Source of the DNA: Oehlia diaphana
Lineage: Eukaryota; Glomeromycota; Glomeromycetes; Glomerales; Glomeraceae
Direction: 5' to 3'
DNA length: 29,837 bases
Assembly: GCA_003833135.1 (NCBI GenBank)
Contig: QZLH01001243.1
Span: forward strand, 7,331 to 37,167
In this document: positions 29,128 through 29,837 of the stretch, piece by piece
Layout: each line of letters opens with the position of its first letter
Position numbering within the stretch: the stretch's first letter is position 1
Notes under the pieces: model-generated
Told to the model about the DNA's origin: nothing
Database searches by the model: none
Seen by the model: the letters and a program-made list of their open reading frames with translations, nothing else
Made by a program: the position numbers and the translations under genes

Positions 29128-29430
29128 ATGGTCGCTCGTCATTCTGCTACCTCTAAACAAAAGTCCAAAGCTCATTTTCAAGCACCAAAAGCCTTACTAA
29201 GTCAAAAATGTGCCAACTTGAAGGTGGTTAGCATACATAAAGTTCCTGAGATGCTCTTAGATGGGATTTCCTGTAGATGGAGTTTCAGCCTTATATTCCA
29301 ATCCTTGAATAGTTGATTCTTTTGACTTGTAGATGGGATACTTGTAACTCCAGGATATCTAAGTCTTGAATGGACTCCCACTACAGAACTTCATAAAGAC
29401 AACTATAACCTTGATCAAGATTGACCAAGT
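29128..29430 (+). pseudogene. Open frame resembling the start of a gag or other basic protein, broken
   Basis: An ATG at 29128 after a pyrimidine-rich leader opens MVARHSATSKQKSKAHFQAP..., then KVPEMLLDGIS, ending at TGA 29314. After that, a downstream frame reads DGILVTPGYLSLEWTPTTEL and on to TGA at about 29424. The Lys/Arg/Gln/Ala-rich N-terminus is protein-like and GC-richer than the surroundings. It could be the N-terminal part of another retroelement gag. The family is not recognised and the window ends before more can be seen. Confidence 0.35.
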
Positions 29431-29837
29431 TTGGCATCCTCTAATGTGGGCAGCTCCAAAAAAAACAACTACAGCAATCACAAAAAGTGGAGAAAGAGCT
29501 TCTTAAAAAAAAAAAGCAGAGTATCTGTTATCTATTGGATATTTTAAATTTTATCTATCATGCATTTCATTTCATTTAAAAAACAAATGATAAATGGAAA
29601 CTAATACATTTATAAAGAGAGGGAAGATTCTTGAATAATGCATAAATTAAAAATATTTTGGTTAATTGTAGAAACTAGAAAGTTAGCGATAGTATGCTTT
29701 TGATGTAATGATTTTTGCACATCTCCTTCCATATTTATTCACTTTTTCGCTCAATTTGGAATTTGTTGTGCGATCTTCATGCATTTTTTCATAGTTTTGG
29801 AAATGCACAATGTGAAAAACAATTGCTCAATTTTATA
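29431..29837. other. No recognised feature up to the window end
   Basis: AT-rich sequence with an A11 tract near 29504. Open frames are short. It may belong to the same element as 29128-29430. Confidence 0.45.

Noticed and set aside
1..29837. rRNA genes, bacterial operons or a mitochondrial origin
   Set aside because: No rRNA-like conserved segments, no operon-like gene packing, and genes with spliceosomal-type GT-AG introns point to nuclear eukaryotic DNA.

Overview
This window looks like nuclear DNA of an arbuscular mycorrhizal fungus of the Rhizophagus type (Glomeromycotina). The reasons are very AT-rich DNA with short introns of 65-104 bp, a tyrosine-kinase-like protein with the CxxC...CxxC / EWIPY / kinase layout that is greatly expanded in that lineage, a FLYWCH-MULE transposase gene, and a dense mix of decayed DNA elements, a LINE and LTR-type retroelements. 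This is recognition by family architecture; no database search was possible.

Layout. 1-9324 has no convincing complete gene. It holds several short inverted-repeat elements (57-172; 1030-1282 with a 31-nt G run; a nested pair at 2634-2937; 7142-7345 with a TTA duplication; a 1-kb element at 7746-8753) and two isolated exon-like stretches (1571-1705 and 3926-4074). 9325-10767 (minus) is an intact 480-residue FLYWCH/MULE transposase-like gene. 11567-11911 (minus) is a broken coding fragment. 13630-16247 (minus) is a decayed LINE with a coding remnant next to it. The LINE is interrupted by three foldback or MITE insertions, one of which can be excised on paper to restore the reading frame exactly. 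16248-18547 holds repeats, a 553-bp inverted-repeat element and a coding fragment. 19630-21738 (plus) is the best cellular gene: a seven-exon kinase-like gene whose catalytic Asp is Asn, so a predicted pseudokinase. 22560-29837 is a retroelement graveyard: a candidate LTR, a Ty3/gypsy reverse-transcriptase relic, gag-like blocks and CCHC zinc knuckles, all on the plus strand and all broken by frameshifts and stops.

How it fits together. Only two genes look expressible, the transposase-like gene and the kinase-like gene; everything else recognisable is transposon-derived. The points most worth pursuing are the HRD-to-HRN kinase with a tail of symmetric phase-1 exons, and a foldback element family whose arms are inverted arrays of a TTCGSCGAA-core repeat and which has landed twice in the same LINE.
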